Below, one piece after another: positions 30,861 through 43,301 of a DNA stretch of 64,000 nucleotides. Both the position numbers and the translations under genes were made by a program. Within the stretch, counting starts at the first letter, position 1. Each line of letters starts with the position of its first letter. The notes below the pieces were generated by a model. It saw only the letters and a list, made by a program, of their open reading frames with translations. It ran no database searches and had not been told where the DNA came from. The stretch is from Reticulitermes lucifugus (Eukaryota; Arthropoda; Insecta; Blattodea; Rhinotermitidae): contig JAKCWW010000555.1 in the NCBI GenBank assembly GCA_026260175.1, positions 38,361-102,360 on the forward strand, written 5' to 3'.

Positions 30861-32345
30861 CTTAATATTGGCCAGCATCTACCTCCATAATATCCTAGTC
30901 GTGGCCTGCAATGACTTCTATGAGCTGCAATCTGGATCAGCATTTTGTGCCTTGCATTTCTGGCAGACATGTAATCAGCCAAAAACAGGTTGTAGTCAGC
31001 CCTTCTCTTGTATGAACATACAACTGCCTTGACATGCTTCCACGTCGATTCTGTTGTGTTAGTGCGAGCTCCTGCTGCTCGATCCACACACGATATGGAA
31101 CGATTGACCACAAGGTGTGTGCATCTTTATTTGGCAAGTGTATTGTGGGCAGCCCAGAAGTCGCTTATTATGGTAGTCCTCGGAAGAATCCACTCACTAA
31201 CTCTACACATGCACATCTTCGACAGAATTTGCTGTATCTGTATCCCTTTGTATACAACCTCCCTGATTATGCCATGTAGGAGGGCATCATAAATGACAAA
31301 CGATTATTTATTATTGATTTGAAAATTGTTGGATTAAATGCTGTATAAACACGCACTAATGTTTCGGCTGTTAGGTCACGTACAGCTATCAGGAACGTTT
31401 TACCTGAGCCCCTCTCGATGCCCTCAAACACCTACTGTTCTTTCACATGATGCCTCGTTGGTATTTTCATTTCTGTAACTCACTCTCATCAATTTCTACC
31501 GGTTTGCCCTCTCCTCCAAAATTGTTTTGTTCAGACTTACGTTCGATAAAATCCAAAATAACCCTCCCACAAAACTGAAACCAATCGTTCCACGTGTGTC
31601 TGGAACTTATACAGTACAGTCTCGATTATCTGAGTCCCGATTGTTTGAAGTTACCTTTCTTCCGAGCCGATGCGCTGTTGTGAAGGTCGTCCCTGTGTTA
31701 CGTACAAGAGTCAGTCGAAGTGCGTATCTCTGTGTGCACACGGTTTCGATTTCTTTACAGTGTCATTTAGTAGTGAATTTTCTATTATTATTCTACTATT
31801 GTACTATTGTTTACATTGATGTTTAATAGGCCTACAATGTTATATACATCGTACGTATTAATAAATGAGTATGTCAGACTAAATACGTAATCTCAGATTC
31901 CGAATTGTCGTAAGCCTTCTATTCTGAGATTTTCGGTAATTCCAGGCAACGTCGGTCCCGTTCACCTCCAACTATCGGAATTTTACTGTACTTCTGTTGC
32001 ATTACACTCGACGCGACTTTTATCATTATACCATATGCAAGAACGGTCCTCTCCAATTTTCATGAACCATGAAGCTTACAATAGATTCCATATACCTGTG
32101 TGTTCGTCATCCTTTGCCGCACTTTCATCGATATTTGTAGATTCCGGCTCCATATTTACATATGTGCATATTACTGTCACATTTAGGGCGCTTCATGTCA
32201 CTTTTCAATAGGCCACTCTCCCGTAGATTTTGATACTTTTCTTGTGGTCAGTAAACAAGAAGGCGAAGACCATTGTAATGGACTCTCCATTCAGGCCAAT
32301 GATGACAAAGCCGAGCCATCCCTTAGGGATTGATGACATGCGGTT
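30860..32345 (-). mobile_element. Merlin (ISXO2/IS1595-like) transposon relic, split by a MITE
   Basis: Read right to left: a zinc-ribbon-like start ('MKRPKCDSNMHICKYGAG' by piecewise frame, near 32190-32130); then VEIDES near 31500 (first Asp of the DDE); 'ERGSGKTFL'-like text near 31400; 'EWILPRTTIISDFWAAHNTL' near 31190-31130; 'DRAAGARTNTTESTWKHVKA' near 31080-31030; and 'YNLFLADYMSARNARHKM'. This is the motif order of the IS1595/Merlin DDE domain, with N-x-x-E-S-x-W. Several stops and frameshifts make it dead. A pogo-like MITE interrupts it at 31617-31988. Confidence 0.8.
31617..31988. mobile_element. pogo-like MITE inside the Merlin relic
   Basis: It begins CAGTCTCGATTATC and ends with the complement of CAGTAAAATTCCGATA. 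TA lies at 31615-31616 and 31989-31990. There is no complete transposase in its 372 bp. Confidence 0.75.
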
Positions 32346-33200
32346 CACCATTTCCTCTCATTACTTTTTTCACAACAGCCGTAAATGGATCTGCTAAACT
32401 TATCAGAAGCCACCCGCAGTGAAAGCAGTTACGTACACTAAAAAAGCAGGCTTAAGACAGGGTTGTTATACGTCCGAATTTTCCCAGACTCTAACTGAAG
32501 AACCATTGGCACCGGTGCTGACCTGATCGACAGGCACCGGCAATTACAGGGTTTGTGTATTACCATCTGGCGCCCTTTTATAATTCAGTAGCTCACCGAT
32601 TCATTTACATCAGACACACTTTTGTTGTTACTTTGTAACGTATATCCACTATGGATACCAACAATTATGGTTACCGAAAAAAGACAGCTACAAGAAAGCG
32701 AAAAGTTGCAGTACCTCAACTAGTCAACAATTTTTCCACATTTTATGCAGCCTGAAGTTTAATGATCGCGTTCACAAGAGCCCGGCACTGGTTTACAATT
32801 GCACATCATGATTAATTAGGTTTTATAAAAAATAAGGATAGAATTAAGATCATTGAAAGAAACTGAACGTGGGTTTCCCTTCTGCGGGCGAAGCAAATCA
32901 TTGGACTTCTGACTACAGGATCACTCTGTAAGCTGCAAATACAGCTCCAGAGTAGGTGCGGTACATCGGGTGCAGTCGGGCACCATACACCGCCTTTTTA
33001 TTGGCAGTACGTCCAGCAGCTCGCATTCTTGTAATGTCTGAAACTTTTCCGTTACATACGTGCTGAAACACAAAACATGAGATTCAAGCTGATGTGACCT
33101 TGCATCCAAACCCCCCCCCCTCCCTCTCATCCTATTGGCTATTGTCACAGCGCACGGTTCCTACCCCGCTATGCTGCCAAGTTTCCTTGTCACCTTTCTT
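32345..33200. other. Intergenic spacer
   Basis: A local GC-rich repeat of 'gcaccgg' occurs near 32510-32540 and a C-run at 33110. No gene recognised. Confidence 0.35.
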
Positions 33201-33212
33201 TCCTTCTTGGAA

Positions 33213-33363
33213 TCTTGACCCGTGAAGATGGGACCGACACGTTGTCCCGAAACGTCGGTAAATAATTACCNNNNTGGAATCTTGACCCGTGAAGATGGGA
33301 CCGACACGTTGTCCCGAAACGTCGGTAAATAATTACCACACGACGCCGTGTAATTACCCAAAA
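33213..33363. repeat. Direct duplication of a hammerhead-like unit around four N
   Basis: The segment from 'tggaatcttgacccgtgaag' to 'aaataattacc' occurs twice without visible difference, on either side of NNNN at 33271-33274. The motif reads GTGAAGA, extra T, stem II GGGAC/GUCCC-type, GAAACGTC. The outer flank 'gacgccgtgtaattaccc' relates it to the 27.1-kb palindrome. Identical copies at a scaffold join suggest an assembly overlap. Confidence 0.75.
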
Positions 33364-34206
33364 GACCACAGATTACGATTGATCAGATGATGGTCATGTT
33401 TAGAAAAAATGACCGGAGTCACCGCCCACACGATTTTCATACTTCACACTGGTAAAGATAAAAAAGACTGTTCTTATAATCTCAAAACTGAATGTGTCGG
33501 GATAATATCATGTCTTTCATGCTTTCGAAGCTGTGACTGGCCGAACCACCCCAAAACAGATTATATAACCGAAAAGCATTTTCCTCCCGTTATCACTTCA
33601 CTACAGTTCAAGAAATGAGGACCACAGAATGCAAGGCAGTTTTTTCAAATTCTTTTAAACCACTTGTATACTCGGAGAAATCCTGTACAGAAAAATCTTA
33701 CTCACTGTTCGTATTAATTTATTTTTAAAAGATTCCAGTGAATGCTGCAAAAATTTACATAAACTGACAATAACATCAACAACCACATGGATATAATTTA
33801 AATAATAAACATCAAATATTTCAGTACCAAACAGTTCCAGTATTGCTCCGCCATATCTTACACACAGCTGTAAAGACAAATTAAACAAGAGTCTTCATAA
33901 ATGAAATTAACAGCTTCCATACTAACAAAATATGGGTTTTAAAGGTTGGAGGAGTACACTATACTCCAAATAAAACATACACAATACGATCCTTGAGTTC
34001 CCAACCACATAACTCAACATGTGTCAATATACTCCTGGTGCTTGTAGCAAAGAATATAAGTTATAAAAATATGTTATGCAACCAGCAGTCTTTGATTATT
34101 GGAATCAAGGAAAACATAAAAGAAACTAATGTCTCACAACCAACTAAATGCACATTTTTAAAAAAAAACAAACCAATATAAGGTTTCTTTAAAATCGTCT
34201 GAAAGG

Positions 34207-34249
34207 CCCCTACATATGTTTCGGTTTTTAAAAAACCATCATCAGGGGG
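34207..34249 (-). ncRNA. Hammerhead-ribozyme-like motif (left arm, 34.2 kb)
   Basis: CTGATGA, extra T, stem II GGTTTTT/AAAAACC, GAAA, CATATG, TA. Stem I is CCCC/GGGG. The core is intact. ACATATGT is self-complementary. Confidence 0.72.
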
Positions 34250-34498
34250 TCACAGAATTGTACTTTTCAAAATACGTCCATGTGTTCCTCTATCAGCACA
34301 CGCAATGCAATTCACCACTTTCACTCCTGCTATTTACGGTATCACTTGTAAGCACCATATGTTAAAATAATAAAAATGAAATGGACAGATATTAAAAATG
34401 TGAGATATATCGTGCACTATCACTGAACGTGTCTCGTGTATTCATGGTGGAGAGTCTTTAGCACCGCATGTCGTTGGATATTTGGAGAATCATGGTTC

Positions 34499-34548
34499 NN
34501 NNNNNNNNNNNNNNNNNNNNNNNNNNNNNNNNNNNNNNNNNNNNNNNN
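34499..34548. other. Assembly gap at the centre of a palindrome
   Basis: Fifty N flanked by the inverted sequence GAACCATGATTCTCC. Both arms read into it symmetrically. Confidence 1.
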
Positions 34549-34796
34549 GAACCATGATTCTCCAAATATCCAACGACATGCGGTGCTAAAGACTCTCCAC
34601 CATGAATACACAAGAGACACGTTCAGTGATAGTGCACGATATATCTCACATTTTTAATATCTATCCATTTCATTTTTATTATTTTAACATATGCTGCTTA
34701 CAAGTGATACTGTAAATAGCAGGAGTGAAAGTGGTGAATTGCATTGCGTGTGCTGATAGAGGAACACATGGACGTATTTTGAAAAGTACAATTCTG

Positions 34797-34843
34797 TGAC
34801 CCCTTGATGATGGTTTTTTAAAAACCGGAACATATGTAGGGGC
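34797..34843 (+). ncRNA. Hammerhead-like motif, mutated (right arm, 34.8 kb)
   Basis: TTGATGA and GGAAC replace CTGATGA and GAAAC, while stem II GGTTTTT/AAAAACC is unchanged. It is predicted inactive. Confidence 0.55.
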
Positions 34844-34999
34844 CTTTTAGACAATTTTAAAGACACCTTATATTGGTTTTTTAAAAAAAAAAATGTGCAT
34901 TTAGTTGGTAGTGAGACATTGGTTAGTGAGAATGCACGGTGAACCCAGAATAAAATAAAAGAAACCGTTCCCAAAATGTGGTCTGTATACATACTCAGA

Positions 35000-36570
35000 A
35001 GTTAAATGAATTTTGCATCAACAAAGTTTCATATGAATGTTCTTTAATTCTTTCCAGTGAAGGCCAAACATAATCAAATTATGCCTAATAAAAACAAAAA
35101 TAAAGAGAGGATGCATGTATGGCTAAACCAAATGTTACTGACTTAACCAAATTATGTATTTTTTCCTAAGAAAATTATAGGCTGCAAAACCAAAGGATTA
35201 AGAAAATGCTGAGTAACAGAAACACTCTGGGGGAGAAACTATTGCTTAAGTCACAAGATAGAACACATTCCAAAGACTTTATCACAAAACAACAGTGATT
35301 TTAACACCTTTCAAGATCATTCTTCTGGTAATTTAAAGTTTTAGGGTCACTAACTTTGAAGACATGGGGTGGTATGAATGTTCCTACAGGCTGTACACAT
35401 TTTCAAACAAGTGTGTAATCATAAGCTTGTCTCACATGTTTAGAAGTGCAAAGACTGTTCATATTTAAACAAGATTACTGCCTTTGCCACAAAGAAAACA
35501 GATCTCAACAATGTGAAAAATTTACAAGTTGAGAGATGTTCAGATTTTCTGAATGTAAAAAGTTTATTTATTTTTGTAAAACAATTCTGCTGTTAGAACT
35601 ATAAGAGGAACGTTTTGAGTGCATTTTGTCTGTTTTCTTTAAAGGAATTTTGATTTATTATAAATACTCAACATCTACAACATTCCTTAGAAAGAACAAT
35701 GCATCTACAAAAACCCATGGTCAAACTCTTTACCTGTTATTTTCCATCTAGTCATATAATTAAGATGTACACCTTCAACACAATTCTTCCACACAGAAGA
35801 AAATCAGGTCCCACCTACCAAACTACACATAATCGCATCCCAGATCACTTTAAATCCTAATATTAACTGATGTGCAAACCTCAATTCATTTTCTGTTCAT
35901 CATTATCAATATGATGATAACATTATCATCTAACATAACTGAACTATTCTCAAAGCCAATCAAGGACACAATATTCCAACTACTGTAAATAGCATGACCT
36001 TCAGTCCCACAACAGCATGCTGTATGAATATGTCAGGTTCATAACAGTGATACTGAGAAATCTTGCAGGCACCAGTGCTCACATTCGTGACTATGAAGGT
36101 TGATGTCCTCTAGGATATGACTCCTTGTAGTCTGGTGCAAGAGTATCACCATTTCAGAGAAACCTGGCATCACATCCCAGAAGACAACAAACTTCATCAT
36201 CTTGTTCACTTATAATATACATGAGCCAGATGGAGCTATTACCTGACCTTGCTGTGGTATCAAAATCAGTCACTGTACAAATATGCACAGTATTCATTAG
36301 TGCTAAAATTTTACAACTGTAAAAACTTGTTTAAGTACACATTTTACAGATAGTGCATTATCATTATGTTTAATTATTTCATATGTGCAGCATACCACTG
36401 CAATAATATATGTATATTATTGCCATCTACAACTTAAAATTATGTACATAAAATTGGTGGTCTGAAGATAGCAGAAATGCCAGAACATGTCACCATTTTA
36501 ATATGTATGATGTAACCTGTATATGAGGTCTTCTATCTGCTGGATGTTGTGCAGCACCAATGAGTAATTT
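35000..36570. other. Intergenic spacer
   Basis: AT-rich without coding frames. A copy of the dispersed repeat noted at 11.9 kb occupies about 36060-36200 ('catcacatcccagaagac'). Confidence 0.4.
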
Positions 36571-36574
36571 GTTA

Positions 36575-36668
36575 CCAATGTTTTGGGACCATGTGTCGGT
36601 CCTGCCTTCCAGGGTCAAGATGTCTGAAGATGGCATCAACATGCTGTCCCGAAATGTCAGGAACAAAG
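36575..36668. repeat. Short inverted repeat of the CTGAAGA hammerhead-like family
   Basis: Left half (minus strand) reads 'ttgaccctgga', 'aggaccgacacatggtccc', AAAACATTGG. Right half (plus) reads 'agggtcaagatgt', CTGAAGA, 'tggcatcaacatgctgtccc', GAAATGTCAGG. Both halves are decayed copies of the 33.2-kb unit, head to head. Confidence 0.65.
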
Positions 36669-36669
36669 T

Positions 36670-38355
36670 AGTCATTGACGCTGCACAACTTCCCAGATCA
36701 AAAGCCCCAAACTATACAATAGCAAAGGCCTAAAATCTCTCACAACCTGGAAATGTCAATTTTAGGTTGCAGACAGTAATAATATACATATATTGCTCTG
36801 GTCACTGTTCTAATAAATGTTACAAAACTTCAATGTCAGAGGCTTCCACAGAAGAAGAAAACGCAACTTTTTACCAGCAGAATTTACTAATGTGACCAAG
36901 AGTGTCGTATGGTAAGAACATACTTCAAATATGCATGTGTTATGGCATGGAGACAGAATTCATGAACATAATTTAATATAATACACCACAGTAATGAGAA
37001 ACATTTTGCACAAAAAGATAGAGAATGTAATATACAAGTTGAGATTTATTTACGTTTTGCTCTCAAAAAGAAATAATACAGTTTCTTTGTTTAATTCCAG
37101 TGCCATATGAAATCTTTTTGGCAAACAGAAAAACAGGTAAATGAAATCCACGCAGCTATATAGTGATTATAGAACTAAATATATGAGGATTTTCTCAGAC
37201 AGCTTTGGCATGAAATATTGCACATTTTAAGAGCCATGCTTAAAGAACACCTTTAACCAATTCTGCAATGTCAGAAAGTGACTTCCCTCTAAGATTCATG
37301 GCAATCAGAATTTTTCTTCTTCCTGTAAGAAAGTTATGATCATCTATGCAGTCTTTAATTTTAACTAGGAATCAGTTTAGCATTTTCACCAATTTTAAAT
37401 TTCTAATATTTTCCCTTTACACTGCCTATAATGGTTGCAACCCTGTGGGGGATGTATGAACTTTGGTCTCACTATGTGGCCAAATCATGACACAAAAAAA
37501 ACTGTTCACTTCATCCACTGTCAACTATCATAATTTATAACATGGTTGGCCTCTCTGTCCACACAATGTACCATAAGTCTGAGACTATTTACAGTTATTG
37601 CCTGTACTCTACCATCTTGTCATCAGTGCCAGCCTTATGCTTTTCAGTGGTCTTTGCTTCACTGCAGAATGAATTTTATTTATTATATACACAAAATAAG
37701 ATCCAAAATTAAGATATTTTCTGTAACCAGGCTGCAATATTTCTGTAGCTGCAAAGGCAGGCAGGGTGCCATTAAAAAAGATATGAAGGGGTTTAATGGC
37801 ATTGTAACAGTATTTAAAACAAGCACAGTAAATAGAACTTTTATCTTGGTAGCCTTCTTAATGAGTACTCGTGTAACAGAAGAGTGTGGCTGAATAACAG
37901 TCTATGTTACATTTTTTTAACTTTGCAGGAATTCACAAAATGATATTTACTCCATAAAGCAACACATAACCAGAAAAAGTGAGATGTTATTACACTGACA
38001 TCATTATCCTATCAAAAACCAAGAACTGACAAAATGTCATGTCTCGACTGCTGTTTGGCCATACGCTTCAATTAATTTAGAACACTAGTTTACTAAGAGG
38101 TAGCAAATAAATACAGTACCTACATCTGCTACATGTGTTCTGAAACATTCTTTGTACTTGTAGGTGGTGCGATCAAATAGTTTCCAGACTGACTGTGCCA
38201 CGACACTTCTTCTGTTAGCACAAAATTCTACTGGAAGGTGTAGAGTCGAGTCTGCTGAGTCACTTCTTACTTTGAATAAGGCTGTAGCACAAATGATTGT
38301 TGAGTAATGCCTTGTTAAGTACAAGTGTGTCTTACTCAATTTGCAATTTGGTACA
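36670..38355. other. Intergenic spacer
   Basis: No protein similarity was recognised, including in the 115-codon frame at 37546-37893, which has no neighbours or motifs to support it. Confidence 0.4.
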
Positions 38356-38359
38356 CATA

Positions 38360-38985
38360 GAAAATGGCAGACTTAAAAGAACAGAGTGTGTGCAATTTTC
38401 CTTAAACTGGAGCCAAATGTATGAACCTTTTGAAATGTTAAAAGTAGCTATTGGAGAGCAGATAATGGGAGGAACACAAGTTTTTGAGTGACAAGTTACA
38501 CAGTGGTGTGATCGCAGTTCAGAATGCTGAACACTTGGTATGTCCCTCAACAAGCAAAAGAGACAAACATCTGGATAGAGTGAAAAAACTTGTCCTCAGA
38601 AACAGAAGAATCACTACGTGCAAAGTTCGTAACATGGTGGGAATATCATTTGGGTCAGCTCAGAGCATTCTGAAAGACAATGTGAACACAAGTCAGATGC
38701 CCACAAAATTCATGTCCCATCTGCTGAGTGAGAAGCAGAAGGAGAATCATGTCCACACATACCAGGACCCTCAAGAGGCCTGAAAGAGACCCAGAATTCC
38801 ACGTGATTTATTTCTTTTCTCAAAACTCAAGGTTATGTTAAAAAGGAAGGGATTTAATAATATCACTACTTTGAAGGAGGCAACACTGATTAGGTGTTGT
38901 TACAGAGAAATTCAGTGTGGGAACAATTTAATCACACAAGGTAAGGTGCAAAGGAATGTGTGTTTGTATCGACATGTGATTCTCT
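38360..38985 (+). mobile_element. mariner transposon, internally deleted and decayed
   Basis: Broken frames read 'YEPFEMLKVAIGEQIMGGTQ', 'SKRDKHLDRVKKLVLRNRR', 'MVGISFGSAQSILKDN' and 'LLSEKQKENHVHTYQDPQEA', the two N-terminal helix-turn-helix parts of a mariner transposase. They are followed by C-terminal scraps ('LKVMLKRKGFNNITTL'-like). The DDE core between is mostly deleted. Confidence 0.8.
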
Positions 38986-39324
38986 TGTAACTGCTTGTGA
39001 CTGTACAACAACCTGTGGCATATCCTTACTATCTTTATTGGCATAATTCCTCTTTAACCAGAAGACTGAACAAATACTGGCAGATTAATGGCAGCTGGGA
39101 AGACAGTTTTAAGAAGCAGAGATGAAACAACCAGAACAGAGACAATGAATGAATTTAGGCACTAAAGATAAAAGACAAACACAATTAAATGATACAAACT
39201 TGTTTTAAAAATAAATGATGATAGGACTCCACAGCAGAAGAAGAAGAAAATGTACAACATGAAGACCAGAACTGTGATAGGAAAAACAAGTTAGGAAAGA
39301 TACCCCCTCCTTTCTTTTTTTGTG

Positions 39325-39545
39325 GATTATTTAATGATGCTGTCAGTGTTCAAGACTATATATCAACAATGACAAGTGAATAAATGGAAAGGATTTGAAA
39401 GTTGTCATGGCATAACTAAAGTCAGGACATCTTGAGGAAAACCATGAAAAACCTGTCAGGGCAGCAAGTTTCCTGGCTGAGATTAGAACCAGTAACTTTC
39501 TGAACACAAGCCTAAAGCAATACCACTACACTAGCCTGTTTCACT
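39325..39545 (+). repeat. SINE-like family copy
   Basis: Shares with 50640-50830 and 61960-62140 the ordered blocks 'ttaatgatgctgtcagt' or close variants, 'aatggaaagga', 'cttgaggaaaaccatgaaa' and 'cctgtcagg'. Ends with a decayed tRNA-like segment 'accactacactagcctg'. Confidence 0.6.
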
Positions 39546-39559
39546 GGAAAGATATTACA

Positions 39560-41055
39560 TAAAAGGAAGGATGTGGAAGAAAAGAAGAGCTTTGGGAAGA
39601 CAGACAAATTGGGAGTATGTTTGCAAGATGACCGGCATTAAAGAGAGGTACTGTAGGATGAAGAACAATTCTTGTTCATGCAGAATGAACACATGCTACT
39701 CGAAAATGTTAAACACAAAGACCTTCAAATATTATATATGTTTACATTACACACCACTTAATTTTTGGTTTTATGTGGTGCATACGTAACACTGATTTTC
39801 AAGAGTAATTTGAACTGTAGTTACTATACGGAAGAAACGTTCAGGTCAGAATAAATTATGTAGCACACAAACATTTAACGTCTTACACGACGTTCCTGAG
39901 CCACTTCCATACACAGAACTAGCTCAATGAGACCACACCTCCATATGCAGTAACTGTTCTAAAAGCAGTAATATGACAATACTGCTGAAAAATATAACTT
40001 AATTTTAAAGTTCAGAGAGAATATCCATGAATACATGTAAACATATTACAAGTATATAAGATGCAAATAACCTTCAAAGCCAATCTGCCATGAAACCAAC
40101 TCACTCACTCACTCACTCACTCACTCGCTCACTCACCCACTCACTCACTCATTATGAAGTACACTGGAATTGTGTAGTTCCATAGGCAGTTATCAGCATT
40201 TCAGAGGAACATACTGCCCTCCATCTTCATGACAGATAAAGATTTTTCCAAAACAATGGTGACATATCTAACACCACATGGTGTCATAACCATGTGGTGT
40301 AACTGTAACAACCTCACATCTCAGAACAGTCATTTTAAAATACTCAGAAATGGTTTTCATTATAGAATAAATAAGGAATATCTATATCACTTATGAACGT
40401 TACCCATAGATCAGGCATCCATATGACAGAGATTAATCAAAGAATTCTTAATTTGTGAGTACAGTAAGACCCATTTTAATGCCTGCTTAAGAAGTTTAAA
40501 GCATTTTGCAATGTACATTTTTGAATGATTTTGTATGTTTATGACTTATTCCACATCCTCTTGTCTTGTGACAAAATTATGGATCCATGGAATGTATATA
40601 TATATGTATGTATGTTTCCTGCCCAAGGCATTACAATAATTTATACCAAAATCTTCCCATTTTGTTTAGAATGTGCACTGCTCTTTTTATACATTTTCTG
40701 CATAAAATGATTAAGAAGCACAAGAAATTCAAAATGCAATAAATTTTTTACCCTTTCAATATAGTCCTTGCATCAAAATCTTAAAACAATTTCCCCCATT
40801 AACAGATCATTCTATTTTTTGCAAACATACAGTGATTAAATTACACTCTTGGTTTCTAAAGGTTAATCTGGATTATCATTTCCACATAGAGTAATCCCTC
40901 AGTGTTCTGGACCCCATTGATTCAGATCCCTGAATGGTATGGTCAATTTCAGACCAAAAATAATCCAGTCTTCCCCCTGGTGTGGGATGTGTCTTTGAAG
41001 CCTGTTTTGTGTTACCATTTTTAGGCATGTTAACAAAATTGCGAAAAGCAACTAT
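39560..41055. other. Intergenic spacer with (CACT)n
   Basis: A CACT tetranucleotide array at about 40100-40151 is the only clear structure. Short frames are not recognised. Confidence 0.5.
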
Positions 41056-41360
41056 TAGCTTCGTCATGTCTGTCTGTCCGCATGGAACAACTCAGCTCCC
41101 ACTGGACGGATTTTTATGAAATTTGAGTACTTTTTGAAAATCTGTTTAGAAAATTCAAATATGACAAGAATAACGGGCACTTTACATGATGACCTATGTA
41201 CATTTATGATAACATCTAACTCAATTCATCTCAGAATGAGAAATGTTTTCGACAGAAGTAGTAGAGAAAATCAAAACACATATTTTATGTTCAATAGCCT
41301 TTTTCTGAAAATTGTGCTGTTTATGCAATAATGTGGAAAAATATGGTGGAGCCAGACAGG
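41055..41360. repeat. Dispersed repeat shared with 62590-62940
   Basis: Both loci share 'tgtctgtctgtccgcatgga'-like text, 'cca.cggacgg.tttt', a '.cactttacatg.' block and 'atatggtgg'. The family is not recognised. Confidence 0.6.
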
Positions 41361-42049
41361 CCACAGATGAGAATATAATATGGTGCATGCGCTTTGCATG
41401 CTGGAGAACTAAGGCTACAGACACACACTCAGAATATGTAATACTTATTGCTTCTCCACGGCAACAATGGTTACACAAACGTGCCTCGATGTTACATTTA
41501 TACATAGATTGCCTGTCTTGTTATGTTAGTGTTATCAGTTAGTAAGGATTCAGGTCCAGAAGAATGATAATGCATTTTAACACAACTTAAAAAATCTAAG
41601 GGATGCAAGATCATGACGTGTGGGTAATCTACCCTTTTAAGACATTTTCTCATTTCATAAGTCTAATCTGTTGAATTTTTCTAAGAACATCTTAAAAGGG
41701 TTTCGCCATATTTTCTTGTCAAGATGCATAACATAACACATTATTTTCAACCTCAAAATGCAACAGTTAACTTCAAATACTGTATACATTTTGTGTGTTG
41801 ATAACAATAATTTAATAAAGGCAACTGAATTAAAAGTGTTAACCATTTGGATGTGAATGTCAGCTGTAGTCAATGTGCAGTGTGATGCTTACAAAACCAA
41901 AGGTTGACTATAGTCATCAGCTCCCAGCTGATACATAATGCTGTGATATATATATAGCTATGTCTGCCCAAGCAGGAAGGCAGGTTTTTTTTTATTCTGA
42001 ATGTCCCCACCTCCCTAAACCCTCCTGGGCTCCTGAAATAGATTTTGTA

Positions 42050-42720
42050 ACATGTTTGTAGGATGCAGTCTGCTGTCTCTGCTGACATGGCTAGTTTCTT
42101 GGGATATGTGGTTCTTATCACTTGCACTGGAGTCCAGTGTTGGGATAATATGAATAAATGTCCATGGAATGTAGTGTCTCACTGCCAAGTAACAAGTGCT
42201 TACTGATATACTGAAACACACAAAAGGAGGGAGAAGCAAAAATCAAGGTTTATAGCGATAACAGTTCCTGGGGATACCTAGTAGTAGTCCTGGGGCACTC
42301 AGAGAGGGGTCCTGGCCACGTGAAATGCAATACACAACCCCCACCCCCACAGAAACTTCTTCCATCCCTCAGCAAATTTGAGAGAGCAATCACACCCCAG
42401 CTTATACAGAACATCAGTTTTGTACTTGGTATATAGGCTATATCTTCATGGGATTATTTTTCCCCACAGTTGCACACAAGGATGCTAAGTATAATACACA
42501 GTTTAGTTTCAAACATGGTGTCTAAAAGAAGGAGAAAAACTGATGATGAAAACACAAAGAAAGTACTGGCTGCTGGCAGGGAATTGTAAAGATGATTACA
42601 AATGCAGCAATCACATGAAGCAGGATAAGAGCAACAGGAACAAAATATAAAAACAAACTGGAGAACATGCAGAAGACAAAGAACCACAAGCTGTAGCCAG
42701 TGGTGGTGGGGTATCAAAGA
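42050..42720 (+). mobile_element. piggyBac-type element, 5' part
   Basis: Aligns with the reverse complement of 46570-47490 over several blocks: 'ggttcttatcacttgca', 'tacctagtagtagt', 'acacagtttagt', 'aagtactggctgctg'. The aligned region at 46.6 kb leads into a piggyBac-like transposase, so this is a second, 5'-only copy in the opposite orientation. Confidence 0.6.
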
Positions 42721-43290
42721 TTACCACATCATAATGAACTTGTAAACACAGTAACCAAAACTGTAAACAGTAACATAACATGTAAAGAGTGTCTAGTTAC
42801 AAAACCATAATTCAAAGCACCAAGGATAGTCAGCAGTAGTCAAAATCATGCAATATAAATATTTACACTACATTCTAGATAACACATGCAATTCACAGGC
42901 TTGACTGTGTTACAAATTATGTGAATAACCTTTTCCAACTTAATTAATGAATAAACAGAGATTGCTAAATTTTATTTCATTAAATTTGAAGGAAAATTCT
43001 TAAGAGACATGCACTTTTTATAATGGTATGCATGAAAAAATTAAAGCATCTAATTAAAATTCTGGGCTTATGCATATTACACAAGGCATTTCATTCCAGC
43101 ACCAGTGGGAATCATCTCACAGAACTAACATATGTATTGCCACAAATAGAATATAATTCCCACTGAGTGTCCTCATAATTTGAGAGTAAACAGAGCTTTG
43201 ACATCATAACATTTCTGCTAGCAGAATACAAAAAGACTGAAACATTATCCCAGCACTGTTAAGCACTGTTCATATGTGTTTACTGTATGA
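42720..43290. other. Intergenic spacer
   Basis: AT-rich, no feature seen. Confidence 0.4.
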
Positions 43291-43301
43291 TCCTTATATT
43301 A

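Larger units (their letters stand above)
34127..34954. mobile_element. Palindromic element with outward hammerhead-like motifs and central gap
   Basis: The left arm (to 34498) and right arm (from 34549) are complementary almost base for base, and the 50 N sit exactly at the centre. An 11-bp direct repeat ATAAAAGAAAC flanks the block (34116-34126, 34955-34965). A hammerhead-like motif lies toward the outer end of each arm. Confidence 0.88.

Noticed and set aside
37546-37893. 115-codon plus-strand frame as a gene
   Set aside because: No domain, signal, splice support or repeat in other copies; compatible with chance in a long spacer.
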